64,000 nt of DNA from Hermodice carunculata (GCA_964020975.1 OZ026627.1:29205465-29269464), one strand, 5' to 3'; positions 37,261 through 51,400 are shown, numbered from the stretch's first letter. The notes: generated by a model from the letters alone, not told the origin. Translations and numbers: made by a program.

Positions 37261-38800
37261 GGGCCGAAGGTAGTTAAAATTGCCTACATGTTTATATGGT
37301 TGAAAGAGATTCCTCAACAGTTGAATCATTTGGTCAAGCCATATCTGATAAAATTATGGATAAAGCGCAGACCACGCTGCAAGTAAAGATACGATCACTA
37401 TCAGAATAGTATATGGTTACTATACCAGGATAACTTTATGTTTCATCCCAGGAAAAATACTTGTATTTATGCAGTGAGTGAGAAAGGAAATTTATCGCTT
37501 TGTAAAAAATGACAAGTATTTACAGGAATGCTTTATATTCAATGCTCTAGAATATTCAAATAACGAGAGGCTTTTTGTTTGCTGCTGAGATATATTTGTA
37601 CTTGAAGCTGGAATTGCCAAAAAAGGGCAGCGATGTAACAAAATTCTGCATTGACGTCATCTGCTCTAACAAGTTTCGGTGTAAAAACCGGTCTTCGTGC
37701 ATAGGTTAAAATGAAATTTATAATGGACATATTTAGTGAACTTTTTCATTTGATGATGGCTAGGTCTATTTTGCTGGTGCATTCTGGAAAAAGTTCGTAT
37801 AAAAATGTACACATTTTAAACACGGTTAAAAGAGGTGTGGTTTATTCCGCGAGTATGCTTTAGTGGTTTGGCAGGGCTGCAATTTATCAATATCAGACGT
37901 AATCCTGTGCAAGCAATCGTTTAGTCAGAGGTTTTCAGTATTTGTATCGCTGATGGTCTTTGGCCTATCCACCTTGTATCTAGACAAGAATGATATATAC
38001 AGGTCTTAATACATTACCGCATTATTCATCACGTAAAAATATCGACGTTTTATTGACAAGTATGTTATTGGGACTTACCAGACTCCAATTACGAGATTTA
38101 ACACGAATAACGTATCACGATAGGAGCATTGACACACCTAAAAGTCCAAAAGGTTTGAGAATACTATTGAGCAATCATTGTAAACTACGCTACATGGTCT
38201 TACATCACAGAACTTGTGTACCTTGACAATCCAGACTCAACTAATGTGATGTTTATCTGCATCTATTCTTCAATTACCTTCCTCATTACTCTGACATGTT
38301 AAGTTGCAAACGTTTTGGTAAATGTGACAAACTGAACAGTCTTTAGGAGTTCTGTAAAGCCTGTGCTCAAGGTTTGTCTTGCTGAAAAGGATCTGTTGAT
38401 TGGAGGGTATATGCTATCCCTGGTCATTGCAGATACAACATTTGGAATCACATGTATGTACTAATTTCGGATGAAAAATTGACAAAAAGCGTCGTTTAGA
38501 AGTGTCTTGCTCTTATGTCTTCTGTATCATCTTTTATGCCAGTGTGTGTGCTTCTTAATGTAGCGGTAGATATGTTTATAAGGGTCTTCCAAAAGGTAAA
38601 AATGCAGCCAATATGCACTGAGCTTTTACAGTTTCGCCTGCTGTTTGGACCTATTACCTTTATTACCGTACTTGTACCGTACTTGTTATTTCTCTACCCT
38701 CCATGGTTTTGACGGGTTACTCATTTGGAGACAGTGATATGTCTACTTGTTCAACTTTGTTGTTTTAAAGACAAGTTGGACAATATTTTGTTATTCGTTT
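37261..38800 (-). repeat. Repeat G, copy 2, inner part (left arm)
   Basis: Matches the right arm in reverse, 47870 down to about 45590. Examples are the shared CAGTGAGTGAGAAAGGAAAT region at 37471 and its partner near 47640, and the stretch at 38360-38590 that parallels 45800-46060. The minus strand here corresponds to the 130-residue ORF at 45781-46173 but is more eroded. Confidence 0.8.
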
Positions 38801-39118
38801 TCTTTGTTTTTTATGATTTTTTTGTTTTTGGTAACGATAATCTATTACAGTATATTACGTATTTTGAAGAAAAGCAGTAAAAGTGGGAAAACACACTGCC
38901 AGACGCGATGACAAGTTTTGATCTTCCTACTGCTTCAATTCATGCGGCCTTTTCCCTCCCTATTACTTTGGTTATGGTTTTATCACAATCTTGTATCATA
39001 TTACCATTCCGTGTAGGTGTGTCTTGCTTTTATGACACTGGAAATGCATCCTTTGACAAAACAATTTCGTCACACCATTGCGTCACAAAAATTTGATCTA
39101 ATATCAACATACATGCTA

Positions 39119-39203
<85 letters not shown>
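39119..39203. repeat. (ATT)n microsatellite
   Basis: About 28 ATT units, ending in two ATC units. Confidence 0.97.
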
Positions 39204-39347
39204 CATCATTCTGGTCTGTGTAAACTTGTGTTATTGTGCTTCTGCGTATTCCATGTGATGCACAAAATATCACAAAATAACCGCAGACAGTTTGGTGTTA
39301 CCTATTCTCTCTTGGACGTTTTCTAACCACAGGGCTACATATGGGAG

Positions 39348-39376
39348 CCCCCCCCCCCAAAAAAAAAAAAAAAAAA
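39348..39376. repeat. Poly-C joined to poly-A
   Basis: Eleven C followed by about eighteen A. A similar C-to-A junction occurs at about 16377-16397. Confidence 0.9.
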
Positions 39377-42092
39377 CAAATACAACAAAAGTTATGCATA
39401 ACGTGCAGTAAGGGACATATGCAAATAGAGTTTATTATTTTAGAGGTGTAATTTCTTACACATTCTAAAAATTATCAATTATAAAAATGCCACTGATTTA
39501 ATTATTGGCCCAGTATCAGATAACACTGGATGTTCATCATTTGCTTTGTCTACCATATGGGTATAGTAGGCACCCCGCTATCCTTATCAGCATAATAAGC
39601 ATGCTGCGCATGCCAAGGAAGAGATAGAAGCTTAACCTGGACTCCTCGTTGTGCCCGACCTGGCCTTTCATCTACTAGGGGTATTGTGCTATCCTTCCTC
39701 AAAGTAGTGCTTCCATCATGAATGCTTCACATCTCAGTCATGTGTTGAGCAAGCTTCATTGTAATCATGCATGTCTGGTTATATGGTATACGTTTTCTTT
39801 TCTCCTATGGTTATTATCTTCAAGCAATGTTGAATCTGTATATCTGTGCCTGAAAATTATCTCCTGTTTCGCATACTGCAAATACTGTGAATGTGGTCAA
39901 AACAGAAAGCCACTGGTTCCAAGGAAAAAGTGGAGCATTTAGACGTGAGGTACTTTTAAGACCTAATAGAGATATTTGTACTGGAGTAGGTTAATGCAGT
40001 TGTACATATACGTATTAGTCTTTGCCTATTTAGTTTCAAGTAAATATTCGTGAAAAGAATTATACATTGCGAAATTTTACTGTAATTGGAAAAAAACTTA
40101 GAATGTCATCATAAATGGGTGATTATCGCCTTTTCACCTGAAGAAGTAAACTGCCAAACATTTGTTACTAATTTAGAATTAGGGGAAAATCAGAAAGCCC
40201 AATGTTTCTTTCCATAAATAACCATGAATAACATATACACATATAATGGAAAGGATACTCAGTGAACATTAACATGTTCAGGTATGTGTGTTAGCTGATC
40301 ATTATTGTGTTAAAAATGTATATTTGTGTTTGCCGCCTTTAAATTAGAAAAACATAAACAAGCATAAATATTCAATATATATAGGAAGCTGGCTCATCAC
40401 AGGGTACTATATTTATACATTAACCTCAATAACTGTGTCGCGATATTAGAGTGTATAATTAAAATTGATCATTGTACCTTCCTGACCGTAATTTTAACCA
40501 GTAAGTCTGCTGATATTATCTGCATAGATTGGCACCTCCACCCTCGAAACAAACTTGGTTTGAATAATATTCAGATGTCCTCCAGTCACAGCGAATAAGT
40601 TTCTATTTCAGGAATTAATGTCTTTCTCTTATGTTAGAAAAAGATCATGCAAAATTATGAATTTGTTTTGCAATGCCTTTCAAAACCCCCTAAAAAACGT
40701 AGGATGGTGAGGACATCTCTGTCAATATTATCTTACTGAACATGTAATGGGAGCTGTGCGAGTTATTTTTTAAGTAACGTAACAATTTCACAAAAAAAAA
40801 TCATAAAATCGCTGGATTATAATATGAGCTAATAGTGATTGTACTGGTAATCAATATTATGGAAATCTTCAGAAATGTTTGTCAGATTTGCTTGAAACAT
40901 AATGGGGATATACCTTTGGTCTGTGCAGCCTAGGTTCGCAGAGCACTAAGCTGTCAGAGTCCCCAAGTTTTTACGTATTTTTGTGAATTATATTTATATT
41001 GTATTGCATTCATCTTTTTCATCAAATAGAAGATAATCTTCCCCGAAACTGCGTGGCCAATCTTTGACATTACTATTATAATAAATGAACGAAATTATGA
41101 ATAATCATGGAGGATACATGTACATTGTAACCAAAGAAAGCTGTTGACCAAGTCCAAAACTTGCCACTTAAAGAGTTGGACGATAAAAAGAAGGGGCCGT
41201 TTCTATTTTTTTTTTTATGTAAATGTTAAACTGACATATAGGCTTTCTCTTGGTAACAATGACTTCAAAACGATTTAGGTAGTACTTGGATATTTGAAAT
41301 GAATGTCCTAAAGATAGGTAACATTCATCTTTTTCTTAGGTCACAAGACTACTTCAGTCTGTGCATCCAACGTCAGTAGAGCACAGGACTATATACAATC
41401 TTCTTGTTTACATTTTCCTTGTCTCTGGTTCAACATGGCAGCTCATAATCACTGCCATAATGATGTAACCAAATCTAATTGAAGTGTTTAGGATTTCCAA
41501 AAATGTACAATTCATTTCACTTCACATGTGCACGTAATGTCTTCTGAACAGTCACTCCTGCCGCCTATCTGTAATCAGATTTTCTTCTGCTGAAAATCCT
41601 GGACACGTGCCTGGGTAGTGTGGCACATGCAATAAAATCAGGGAAATCAGTAGGCCTACTACGGTAGTATGCCTAACTGAACTATAGGCCTAGGGTTGGA
41701 TATGCTTACAGTTAGCCTACATATTCATTTTATATCCATATTTGTTGAAATAAAACACGAGTTTAGATACGACATTGAAGTTTGAAAAGAGAGCAAGCTG
41801 ACTGTACAGCTGAAAGAAAAAAAATGTGTCCATGGACAAAGGCCTGCTGACAGCCGTGGTTAGACATATAATTGAATATGAACAGCTTTTTATAAAGTAG
41901 GAAATCTCATAGGGCCGCCCCAGGTGAACGATGTCTATCAATAAGATGCCTGGACTAGGTCATGTGACCAATCAATTTATCACAATTGAAATGACGACTA
42001 TGGCTAGCAGGCAAATTTGCTGTGTGTTGGGCAAATTTTAAAATAGTTCGTGTTTAGTTTGGATTTATTTTTACAGGACAAACATTTCTTGA

Positions 42093-43830
42093 GGACAGGT
42101 AAGACACCAAAAATAAATCGCACTTTAGTCAATCCTGGCTCAAACTGTATTTGCGTTAGGATAACATATCATATATGTGTGTAATCGTCATACTCCAAAG
42201 AATTTATATGGCTCGTATTTGGGTGTCTTTGATGTTAATTGTTGAATAAACAATTGAAAGTTGACCGCAAAGCATCCACCCCATAAATGTCGATATAAGT
42301 CACTAATTATTTGTGATAAAATCATAATTACACTTGTATCTTAATCCTGACATATTGGCAACAAAACACAATCCTACGATTTTTCATGTTTGGTTTCGTT
42401 TTTCTGTTATCCATCCTCAAAGTATGACGTTTCAATTTTCCCTTTGATTTTCAGGATGTTCATTTTCTTCATTTCATAGAAAAAGAAGAAAGCAAAACTT
42501 TGAAAATCGCTGAATCGATTTTGCAGTTTAGACATTACAGAATCAAAAGCCGTTAACCGGATTAAATTTCGCCCAGCCGTTTTCTTGGAATAACCATTCT
42601 TAGGTGGGGTTCTCCTCCTTTTATCCTTTCTGAGAAAACAAGCTTCAAAGGCCTTTGATGTTGATCATTTGCCTCTGAAACAATACCATTTGCGCAAGTT
42701 GAGCTGATATTTGTACAAAACGTGGTAAACATCGTCCCTTAACATTTGGGGAGGTTGTCAATCAATTTTTGGCCAACCACATGAATAAGAGAGCCTTTGA
42801 AGTACAGAAAGCATTATTCAGCGATCTGTCAAACGGCGACATCGACAGTCTGGTTTCAAAGCGTGACGTCATGGAGGCGGCCCTTCGGGCCCCGTGACCT
42901 CAAGCATGGCAACGAAAGCTGTGTTGCCTTGCTTCAGTGGGTGGCCTATGGCCGCTCGTGGTCTGTGCACAGATGGCGGGTTTGGTTTTCCGCCCCCAAC
43001 CTCTTCATCCCGTTTTTAGGGATAGTATTTTATTGTATTTACCCTATCTGGATACTTTATGTAGTTAGCTTGTTAGACTTGTCTGTACACAAGACACTTA
43101 GTTAGCTTGTCATTATTTTGTAGTTATTTTGTCAATGAGTTTCAATTCTCTTGCCAACCTGAATTTTGTAACGTTATTTTGTGTGTTTTTTCTGCTGTTC
43201 ACGTTTATGGTTATTTCGATGTGTTTATTTGCACTCATCCCCTGGGTTTCGATAAAATATTATCATGTACGTGGGTATTGTTGACTAAAGTATCAGTTTT
43301 TTCCCCGCCTGTCTTTGGTGTGCAGGACCACCGGGGTAATCCATCGCGGCACGGCCTTTAAAGGGACATCGTCAGACGATTGCCGCTCCTCTTGAACATT
43401 TAAAGTCTCCCTTCGTTAGAACACAAAACACGCAAGATAACTATAAAGTCAACCACTAAGGCTATGATATGTTAGCATGTTTGCATCTTTCCCTGCCCAC
43501 AAAAAAACTTTTGGCATGTAGCCTTTTTTCGCATTGCCGCCCTGATACCACTCTCCTTTTGCCATGGACCGTTGCTATCTGCAGCCACGTGACAGGCTGT
43601 TAAATATGATTGACGGGTGGCATTGTTCCGTTTGGCGGTTGAAAACCAAAATAATGACACATGGACGTTCGGATGTCCACATGCTTGTGTGGTTTTGGAC
43701 TTTTTTGTCATATTTCTACTGCAGTTAAAAGCTTGAAATTTTGACAACTAATAGAAAGGATATTCATCTTGTAAAAACAGTTAAAATCTCAAAATCGGCC
43801 ATGCAAAGATTTTTGGTGTCTTACCAGTCC
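42093..43830. mobile_element. Putative TTAA-type non-autonomous DNA transposon
   Basis: The ends are 22-bp inverted repeats that agree at 21 of 22 positions: GGACAGGTAAGACACC with AAAAAT at 42093-42114, and the reverse complement of the same with one change at 43809-43830. The base quartet just outside is TTGA on the left and TTAA on the right, suggesting a TTAA target of the piggyBac or Kolobok kind with one mutation. The 1738-bp interior has no transposase. It includes a GC-richer segment at about 42830-43060. Without a second copy the transposon reading is an inference. Confidence 0.5.
42864..42871. promoter_or_regulatory. TGACGTCA (CRE-type) site in a GC-richer segment
   Basis: A full palindromic CRE word inside the most GC-rich 200 bases nearby. 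A promoter role is speculative; no gene is recognised next to it. Confidence 0.2.
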
Positions 43831-44487
43831 TTAAGTGCAAGGCCGTTGCAACAATTGTGATATTATTTGGCAAAGTTCTTTTTTTTATATGGATACGTAC
43901 GAATTGGAAACCATGCAATGGGTACTACAGCTCACTGACACTGGTTCAGTTGTTGTGGTCATCTTGACGAATATTAACAAAAGGGGTTTCTAACTGTACT
44001 TGCATCAACTTGCCACTATGCATCTGAGGATCACTGGGATATAATTGTGGAGTAATGACATGGTAAATTTGGCAACTTTGCTGCATTTGGTTGTCACAGC
44101 ATTTGCCGCAAGGGCAGATGTGACGACGTGTACCTGAATTACTGCGTCATTTATTACCAACCATGGTAACTACCATGGGAATGCGGAATCAAATGCAAAC
44201 ATCGGATTGTCATGAAAGATATTTTGCGAACATTTGCTGTAGTTGCCTTATAAAAGGACCTAAACACCCATTAACGTGTGTTTTAATGTGTCGATTTGAC
44301 TGTCCCATATATATGAGCATCAATGTTCGTTTGAAAACAAACCTTTGAAGATGCAAACATCCCAATGTCTATTTGGTTTCCGCTGTAGTGTTCTCAGAAG
44401 GGCGCTGTGGTGCCAGTTTCCAGCTCCTCCTCAATTTGTGTTGGAAGCGAAGTCTAGAATTTTCCGCGGTAGGTGCGAAAAATATAC

Positions 44488-44558
<71 letters not shown>

Positions 44559-45549
44559 TAATGAGAAATCCATGGCGCAAATGTCGTGGTAATTAAGTGC
44601 AGCATAAAGAAGAGTGAATGTAATATATCAGATGTTATATCACAGCAAACAAAGTGTCATATCACGGCTGGTACGTTTTTCCACCTTCTACTATATTATA
44701 ATACCATGTCATGTTATCTCATATCTCACTTCGCTTAATCAATCACGTCAAATACCATAAACAGCACTGCACTGCTTTGACTTACTTGTTGTCATGTGGT
44801 TTGCCGTGTCCAAAGCAAATATATACTGCAAGGACATAGACGTTGTGTGGCTGACAGAGAAATAAGTTCTGTTGGATTACATAGTGATGTATAGGAGCTT
44901 ACAGTGTGATACAGCGAGAATCGCTCAGTACTCCCCGACCGGTTATATTGTACGTGTTGTGTTCCCTCAGTTTACTACGCATGCAGTGATACTGGAAAAT
45001 ACGAATTGTGTACCACTGCTAATACCCAATCAAAATTGAAGAGAGATATCAAAACTGGGTAAAACGTGTTAGCACGATGCTTATTGTACACGTTTGATTC
45101 TTAAATACATATCTATAACCAAGTAGCTTTGTTTTATGAAGATAACACATTTTGTGGTGCATTGCAGCATATTTAGCACACACCTATCTTTTAATTTCCA
45201 TTCAGTAGGCAAACTTATGATAAGTCCTCTTGGTGTGCGTGTGCATATGTGATCCACAATGTACGTGCGACTTAAAATGTATGCACATTCTGTTTGAAAG
45301 GAAGGAAGTCTAACATACATCCACGACTGTTTACCAGTCATTTATATTTGACTGATCTATAAGAACGTTTAACATGCAACACGACTGCGATAATATGCCA
45401 CACTCTTCCTGTACAGGAGATCAAAAAAGAAATTTTATAGACACAAAAGATTGAAAAGCAAAGCAAGATGTAAAAAATCCGACAGTGCATGCATTGTGTC
45501 AGTATAATCTGGCAAACCCTCAGATACACAAAACCTTGTTGCGGATATC
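43831..45549. other. Spacer of the inverted duplication, right part
   Basis: No gene is recognised. It contains an ATG microsatellite and otherwise unremarkable sequence. The poly-Asp and poly-Ser frames at 44370-44600 are translations of that microsatellite. Confidence 0.45.
44488..44557. repeat. (ATG)n microsatellite
   Basis: About 23 ATG units. Confidence 0.97.
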
Positions 45550-45780
45550 AATACCCCGTTTTGTAACAAGAGCAGAAAGAAGAGAGAGAGAGAGAAAAAA
45601 ATTACAACTATATCTTACTTGTCCAAGTAGTCGTCAAAACTGCAAAGTTGAACAAGTAGACATATATTTGTCTCCAGATGAGTTTTTTTACTGTGTCAAG
45701 ACCATGGAAGTTAAAGTTATAAAATGAACGCTAATAACGGCAGTAAGAACAAGGAGGACTAAAAACAATACATTTATTAA

Positions 45781-46173
45781 GTGTACATTGCCTGCGCTTT
45801 GAATGTTAGGAAGACCCTAGTAAACTTATCTACAGCCACATTAAGAAGCACATACACTGGCATAAAAGATGACACAGAACACATGAGCAAATCACTTCAA
45901 AAGGACGCTTTTTATCCATTTCTTGTGCAAAATAAGTACATACATGCAGTTCCAAATGTTGTATTTGCAAAGACAAAGGATAGCATGTACCCTTCCATCA
46001 ACAGATCATTTTCATCAAGAAAAACCTTGGGCACAGAGCTCACGCAACTCCCACAAATTGTTCTATTATCGCAAATCATGATGTATACACCTCAGTTACC
46101 AAGAAAACAGATTTTTTACCCCCATTTCTCTTTTCCCTACTCAAGTCCGACACTCTTTGAAGTCAGACGCTGA
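45781..46173 (+). CDS. Unknown 130-residue ORF at the inner end of repeat G
   Basis: The frame contains KTLVNLSTATLRSTYTGIKD, FAKTKDSMYPSINRSFSS and a TELTQLPQIVLLSQ segment, and reads like a real protein fragment. The left arm (minus strand, about 38590-38360) preserves NISTATLRSTHTGIKDDTE and scattered later residues, although its frame is lost, so this stretch was coding in the ancestor. I do not recognise the family. No signal peptide or membrane segment is evident. The translated start may not be the original one. It may be the N-terminal part of a longer polyprotein whose later parts are the OTU and RT remnants, or a separate gene of the element. Confidence 0.4.
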   Translation: MYIACALNVRKTLVNLSTATLRSTYTGIKDDTEHMSKSLQKDAFYPFLVQNKYIHAVPNVVFAKTKDSMYPSINRSFSSRKTLGTELTQLPQIVLLSQIMMYTPQLPRKQIFYPHFSFPYSSPTLFEVRR

Positions 46174-48359
46174 TCAAAGCGCACACACTCTCGTCCAGCT
46201 TGTGTAACACTTTCTCTTGATTTCTTATTTACTAGAACAGCTGCCACTAGCGCAGTTTCCTTGCTTCATGGTGCCAAAAAGATGTACAAGTTCACTTTGT
46301 GTGAGCCAATTTTTATGATCAATGTGTCAATACAATATATCATTTTCTGAAAAAAAAAATGATTACCACATTTTTGTTTAAATTTGAAATGAAAATTTAC
46401 TGGATGAAGCTAACTGGAGCCCCTAAGTGCTATCTCGTGGATTACATTATAGCAATTAGGATGCCTTACTAGGTGTTTGAGGTCAGCCACAAGTCTGACC
46501 CTTGCAGCCAGGGCTTGCAAGGAAAAAGAAGAAATGAGGGGGGTGGGGGGTGGGGAACTATCCTACGAAATGGCTTTTAGTCGGGTACTTTTAATTCAAG
46601 TGTACACAGCATGTACCAAGACGTTTGCCATCAAAAATGTCAGAGTAATTATGTGTGTAATTATCTATAGAAGAATAGATGCGGATAAAGCAGCACAGTA
46701 GTTGAATCTGGACTGTCCAGGTACAAGTCTTGTGATAAGAGACCACGCGGCACGGTTTACAATAATTGCTCAATAGTACTCTCAAACATTCTAGATTATT
46801 AAGCGCATTAATGCTCATATCGCGGAAAGTATTTCATCTCAAATCTCGTAATTGTTATATTGTAGACCCAGATAACATATTTTTAGATAAAACGTCGATT
46901 TAGGCTCATATGATGAATTGAGAGCCACAACATTAAGACTTTTAAACGCAAGTGCGTCATTTTCCTCTGGTTGCAGGTTGGATAGGTCCAAGAAAATAAG
47001 CGAAACAAACACCGAAACCTCTGACTATATATTGCTTGCACAGGATTACATTTGATATTGAAAGATCCCATCCCTGCCAAACCATTACAGCACATTCTAT
47101 GAACAAGCCACACCTTTTTTTTGAAGAGGGTTAAATTAATGTGTAAATTTGGAAAGTAAAGGAAGCTCTTTGGTTGGACTTCTAAATTCCATTGAAAGAT
47201 ATGTCCAAATATATCGTTCTTGTATGTACAGTTTTAAATCCATGCTATGCCGATGAATTTCAACGATCCGGGAAAACTTTTCCCAGAGCCACTGACAAAG
47301 GTGGTATATTGGCGATGTTAAGCCCTGTACATGCTGCAGCGTTTCACCACCAAAAGCAGAAATTCACCAGTTAAACAGACGTGCTCATCATCAGATGAAA
47401 AAGAGCAGTAAATGTGTCCATCACAAACATCTTTTTTACATATTCACAAAAACTGCTCTGTACAGTGAAGTTTGTTAGAACAGGTGATGTTAATGCACAT
47501 TTTGATTCATCAGTGTATTTGGACAGTCCTAGCTTCAATCACAAATGTAACCAAGAGCAAGCCAAACACCGAGCATTGGACATGATGACATTCTTGTAAA
47601 TACTTGTCATTCGAACACAGCGTTGAATTTCCTTACTCTCTCACTACATAAATACAAGTACAAATATTTCTCCTGGTATAACATCAAGTTATTCTGACAT
47701 AGTAATCATATACGTTTTTGATGATTCGTTATCTTATCTTTACCTGTAGCGTGGTCTGTGCCATTTTCATAATTTGTCAGGTACGGCATGCCTTAATGAT
47801 TCAACTGTTTGACTGTGGAATCTGTTTCAACCATATAAGAGTCCACGCAATGCCGACTACCTTCGCATCTTTGTACAAATGGAATGCAGCCACCTTCTGG
47901 ACACTGACAATAAAACAAGTAGCAGAAGTCCTTTGGTGCTATGCAATGACTCAAACCGTAGTGATTTTGATACTAAATTCTGGAATTATTACCGTGAAAA
48001 ACATACGTCGCATCATAATTTTGTTCATCAGTCCAATCCAGACATTCATCCTTGCGTTCCCCATATTGAAGTTAAGAGACATAATTCATTCATGCACCTA
48101 AATAAGCATACTGGACATTTACATCCTCTGTGTATCTTTCACATATCACAACCAGGTTTCCGTTTTGTGTACTGTATTGTATGTCAATAAGGGGTGGCAT
48201 ATCAGGTTTTTTAAAAGGACATTGTATCAACCATATGACAATACCACATACTATTGTCCCAATGTGCAAAATAGCTGGTAGGTATTGTTCATATCAACAG
48301 GTTTTTGCAGGGATTTTACAACGCAAGTGTTAGGCGCACACCACTGTAAAACAGCTGGC

Positions 48360-48481
48360 AACTCCAAATTAAAACAAAAAGAAAAAAAACAAGAATAAAA
48401 AACAAAAACAAAAGGAAAAAACAAAAAACAAACATAAAAAAGAAAAAAAAAAAAGGGAAAAAACAGAAACAAAAAAAAAAT

Positions 48482-48510
<29 letters not shown>
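48360..48510. repeat. A-rich low-complexity tract
   Basis: A runs interrupted mostly by C and G, with no defined unit. It lies just before a long TA microsatellite. Confidence 0.9.
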
Positions 48511-48513
<3 letters not shown>

Positions 48514-48574
48514 GTCCCTCACAGGGCCACGTTTTTCAAACCTTGCAGTTTGCCTGTGGAGGATCCTGAGCTAT

Positions 48575-48767
<193 letters not shown>

Positions 48768-49680
48768 TTGCTCTTATATTTGTCATGTATGCATTGGTTA
48801 GCTGCTTAACGAAACTCAACTGGGCACTTTATGGAATATAAAAAGAAATACAAATAATAATCGATGAAAGGACATTTGAAGTTGAAGTCGAAAAATTCCT
48901 ACGCCTTTGTATGTGCTTAAAGAGTTTTGGTCTTCAAAGGGATCTTAGGTGACACGAGCTGTATTTACAGGGGTTTTTTTGTTCTTTTGTTTAACTTGGT
49001 GGAAAATTCTCACATGAAAGATGCATTTTAAGATACACCACAGAAAAGACCAGGATAAGATAAGGTTTCTTATGTGGGAAAAATATATACTCCTCTGCAC
49101 TTCACTGTTTCTTTGCAATTTGCGTCTGCTGAACTGATAAAAATGACATATTGTCTTCGGACGTTATGGTGGGCATATGTACCATTTATATAATATCACT
49201 GCAACTTTCTTTGAAAAGATTTCCAATGCTCTTAGGAAGCGGGTCTTTTTTTATCCAGAAAATAAAATCACCCTGGAAGCAAGCACTAAAATGTTTTTAA
49301 GTATAAATCATTTCAGCAATATTACTTACACTTTACAATTTTAAGACGAAGACACATAAGCTTAACGCATTTCAAAGCAGGCAGATTAAGTTGTAGGTAA
49401 CAAAATTCAATATAGATGATATACTAAGAAAGCTATACAAACAGCTTATATAAGATGAATTATATCTTCCACTTCTTATTTCAGTCGTTTCATAGCCATT
49501 ACTTCGAGTAGGTAATGTAGCAGTATGGAAAATAGCATGTGACTGGCCATTAATAAAACAAAACATTTAACTCAAGTTATCCGAAATAAAAGAATAAGGG
49601 ACGAGCAACACGAAAATTGGTTTGGGGTGTAAATATAATGTAAGCAGCACAAAAAGGGCAATGAATACCTTTGGTCCAAA

Positions 49681-50330
49681 TTAGCTAGTACTGTGAGCTA
49701 CCGCTGCAACGCAGCGATCGCATCCCCGCTCTCTACTTTACAGCTGGCCTTTCCCCGTTGATGGGTGGGTCACTCGATCCTCGGCCGTCTCGCACGGTTC
49801 TGCCATCAGTTTGTTGGGTGTTGTTTTTCTGCAATCGTCCAGTTGTTATATAACGTGCGCACTGAGTGGTCTGGTGTCGGACCTTTACCCCTATCAAAAT
49901 GTCTTGAACACATTCTGTCAAATTTTCCTGGTGGTTCATAATTTTGCTGGTCTTTTTACCATATTCAACAAATCCCGTCGTTTTTGAGTTTCTTTGGGGG
50001 AAAACTGCGGAAAGCTACCCCTTGCATCCAGGGATATTTATCCAATTTACCCAGTTTTCGTGTGTCTGGCTTACAGTCAGGAACTTTGCAATTGTAGACT
50101 GTCATTGTAGCTTGTAAGTATTTCCGTTGTACGTTGGGAAATAACGATCAACTCTGCGATGTGGTTTCCTTGTACTTTAACCATGGCACAAATGGCTGCT
50201 ATATTGAAACGACCTAACCTGCCGCGAGGTGCTCGCCGAAATGACTCTGGCTCTTTAGCGGCTACCGACGGTACTAGCTACTTTAGACCTTATGTATTGC
50301 AGTATGAGATGTACGAATCGTAAAAATGCA
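49681..50330 (+). other. GC-richer block with a 46-codon ORF
   Basis: This block stands out from its AT-rich surroundings and has no counterpart in the left arm. It contains a short frame at 50183-50323 (MAQMAAILKRPNLPRGARR...) whose ATG sits in a good Kozak context (ACCATGG). It could be a first exon, a transposon 5' end or chance. I recognise no family. Confidence 0.3.
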
Positions 50331-50744
50331 CACCTCCACAGTAACCTACAGCCAATGATGAATTACAAAAGTTAAGAAAAGAAAAGTGTGCAGGGGGATA
50401 ACGTGTAAAATTGAAAACCTTAAAACCATAGCAGTATAGCGTGTAAAAGATTGGTCAGTAAACACAGATAGTAAGTTTGCTGCCCAACTGAGTTACATTG
50501 TGGCAAATATACTTTAAATTTTCTATTGCATGAAATAATCATTAAACTTTCAGAAAATATTGCTTCCAAGATATTTAAGCATACAAAAACTGTTTAAAAT
50601 AATCTAGATGACTATTAAGAAGCAAATACCCATGTACATGTCATAATCCACCTTTTATTTCAAATCCTCAGGGACATATAATCACTGGTGGTCTTTTATT
50701 GATTTGAAAGTATGTAACAAGTCTCTCATGTTTAAGATATATGT

Positions 50745-51400
50745 GAGAAAAGTGACTTTCAAGGAATGATCATCGTAACATTTAAATGAATTTTGGAGAT
50801 TCCATCTTTATAGAGACAATTTGTGTTCCAATGGATACCTATTGTGCACCTCTTTTGGCCAATTTATGTTTATTTTTCTTTAAGTATAAGTTTCTTGTAA
50901 AGCCGTCTAAGAAAAAAGAAATATCATGATAAATCTTTTCGGTCGACATTTAGACATATTAATGACCTACTAAGCATCACTAATATACACTTTCTAAGAT
51001 CTATTTTACAAACATGCCCTGATGATTTGTAAGTAAACGAAATTGAAGGAAATGACATGGGATGATAGTGAACCGAAGTTAAAATTGTATGATAAGTGTG
51101 ATGATTGTGAAATTATCATAATACATTGCCCCCATTTGGAGTGTAATTTTCCACTCAGGTCAGCTTATGATGTGTATGTTTGAAGGTTAATTGCGTTTGT
51201 CAGTGTTTGCAATAATTGTGACAAATTTGACTTCCGTCCTTTACTACTTTTTTTTTTTAAATTGTGACAAGAGGGCTTTTGGACTATGAACTTAATGACC
51301 ATTTCTAGTGTTTCTGGGTAAAGATGAAAATTTATTATATAAACATTCAATGGATTTGAGATGTTGTACAAATGATGTAATAAATATGTGGGCTAACAGT
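50745..51400 (+). pseudogene. Repeat G reverse transcriptase remnant, copy 3
   Basis: Readable blocks include VPMDTYCAPLLANLCLFF near 50855, corresponding to the GIPMGTNCAPLLADLFLY motif of a common but poorly classified invertebrate RT family. FRHINDLLSITNIHF near 50950 sits at the YIDD palm motif, and FPLRSAYDVYV near 51145 matches the AYGVYVS block of element E. G and E therefore encode related RTs. Broken fossil with several breaks. Confidence 0.65.

Larger units (their letters stand above)
38801..42092. other. Spacer of the inverted duplication, left part
   Basis: No gene is recognised. It contains an ATT microsatellite, a C-then-A homopolymer junction and AT-rich sequence with several GGCCTA words near 41650-41690. 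I see no continuation of the inverted match to the right arm. Confidence 0.45.
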
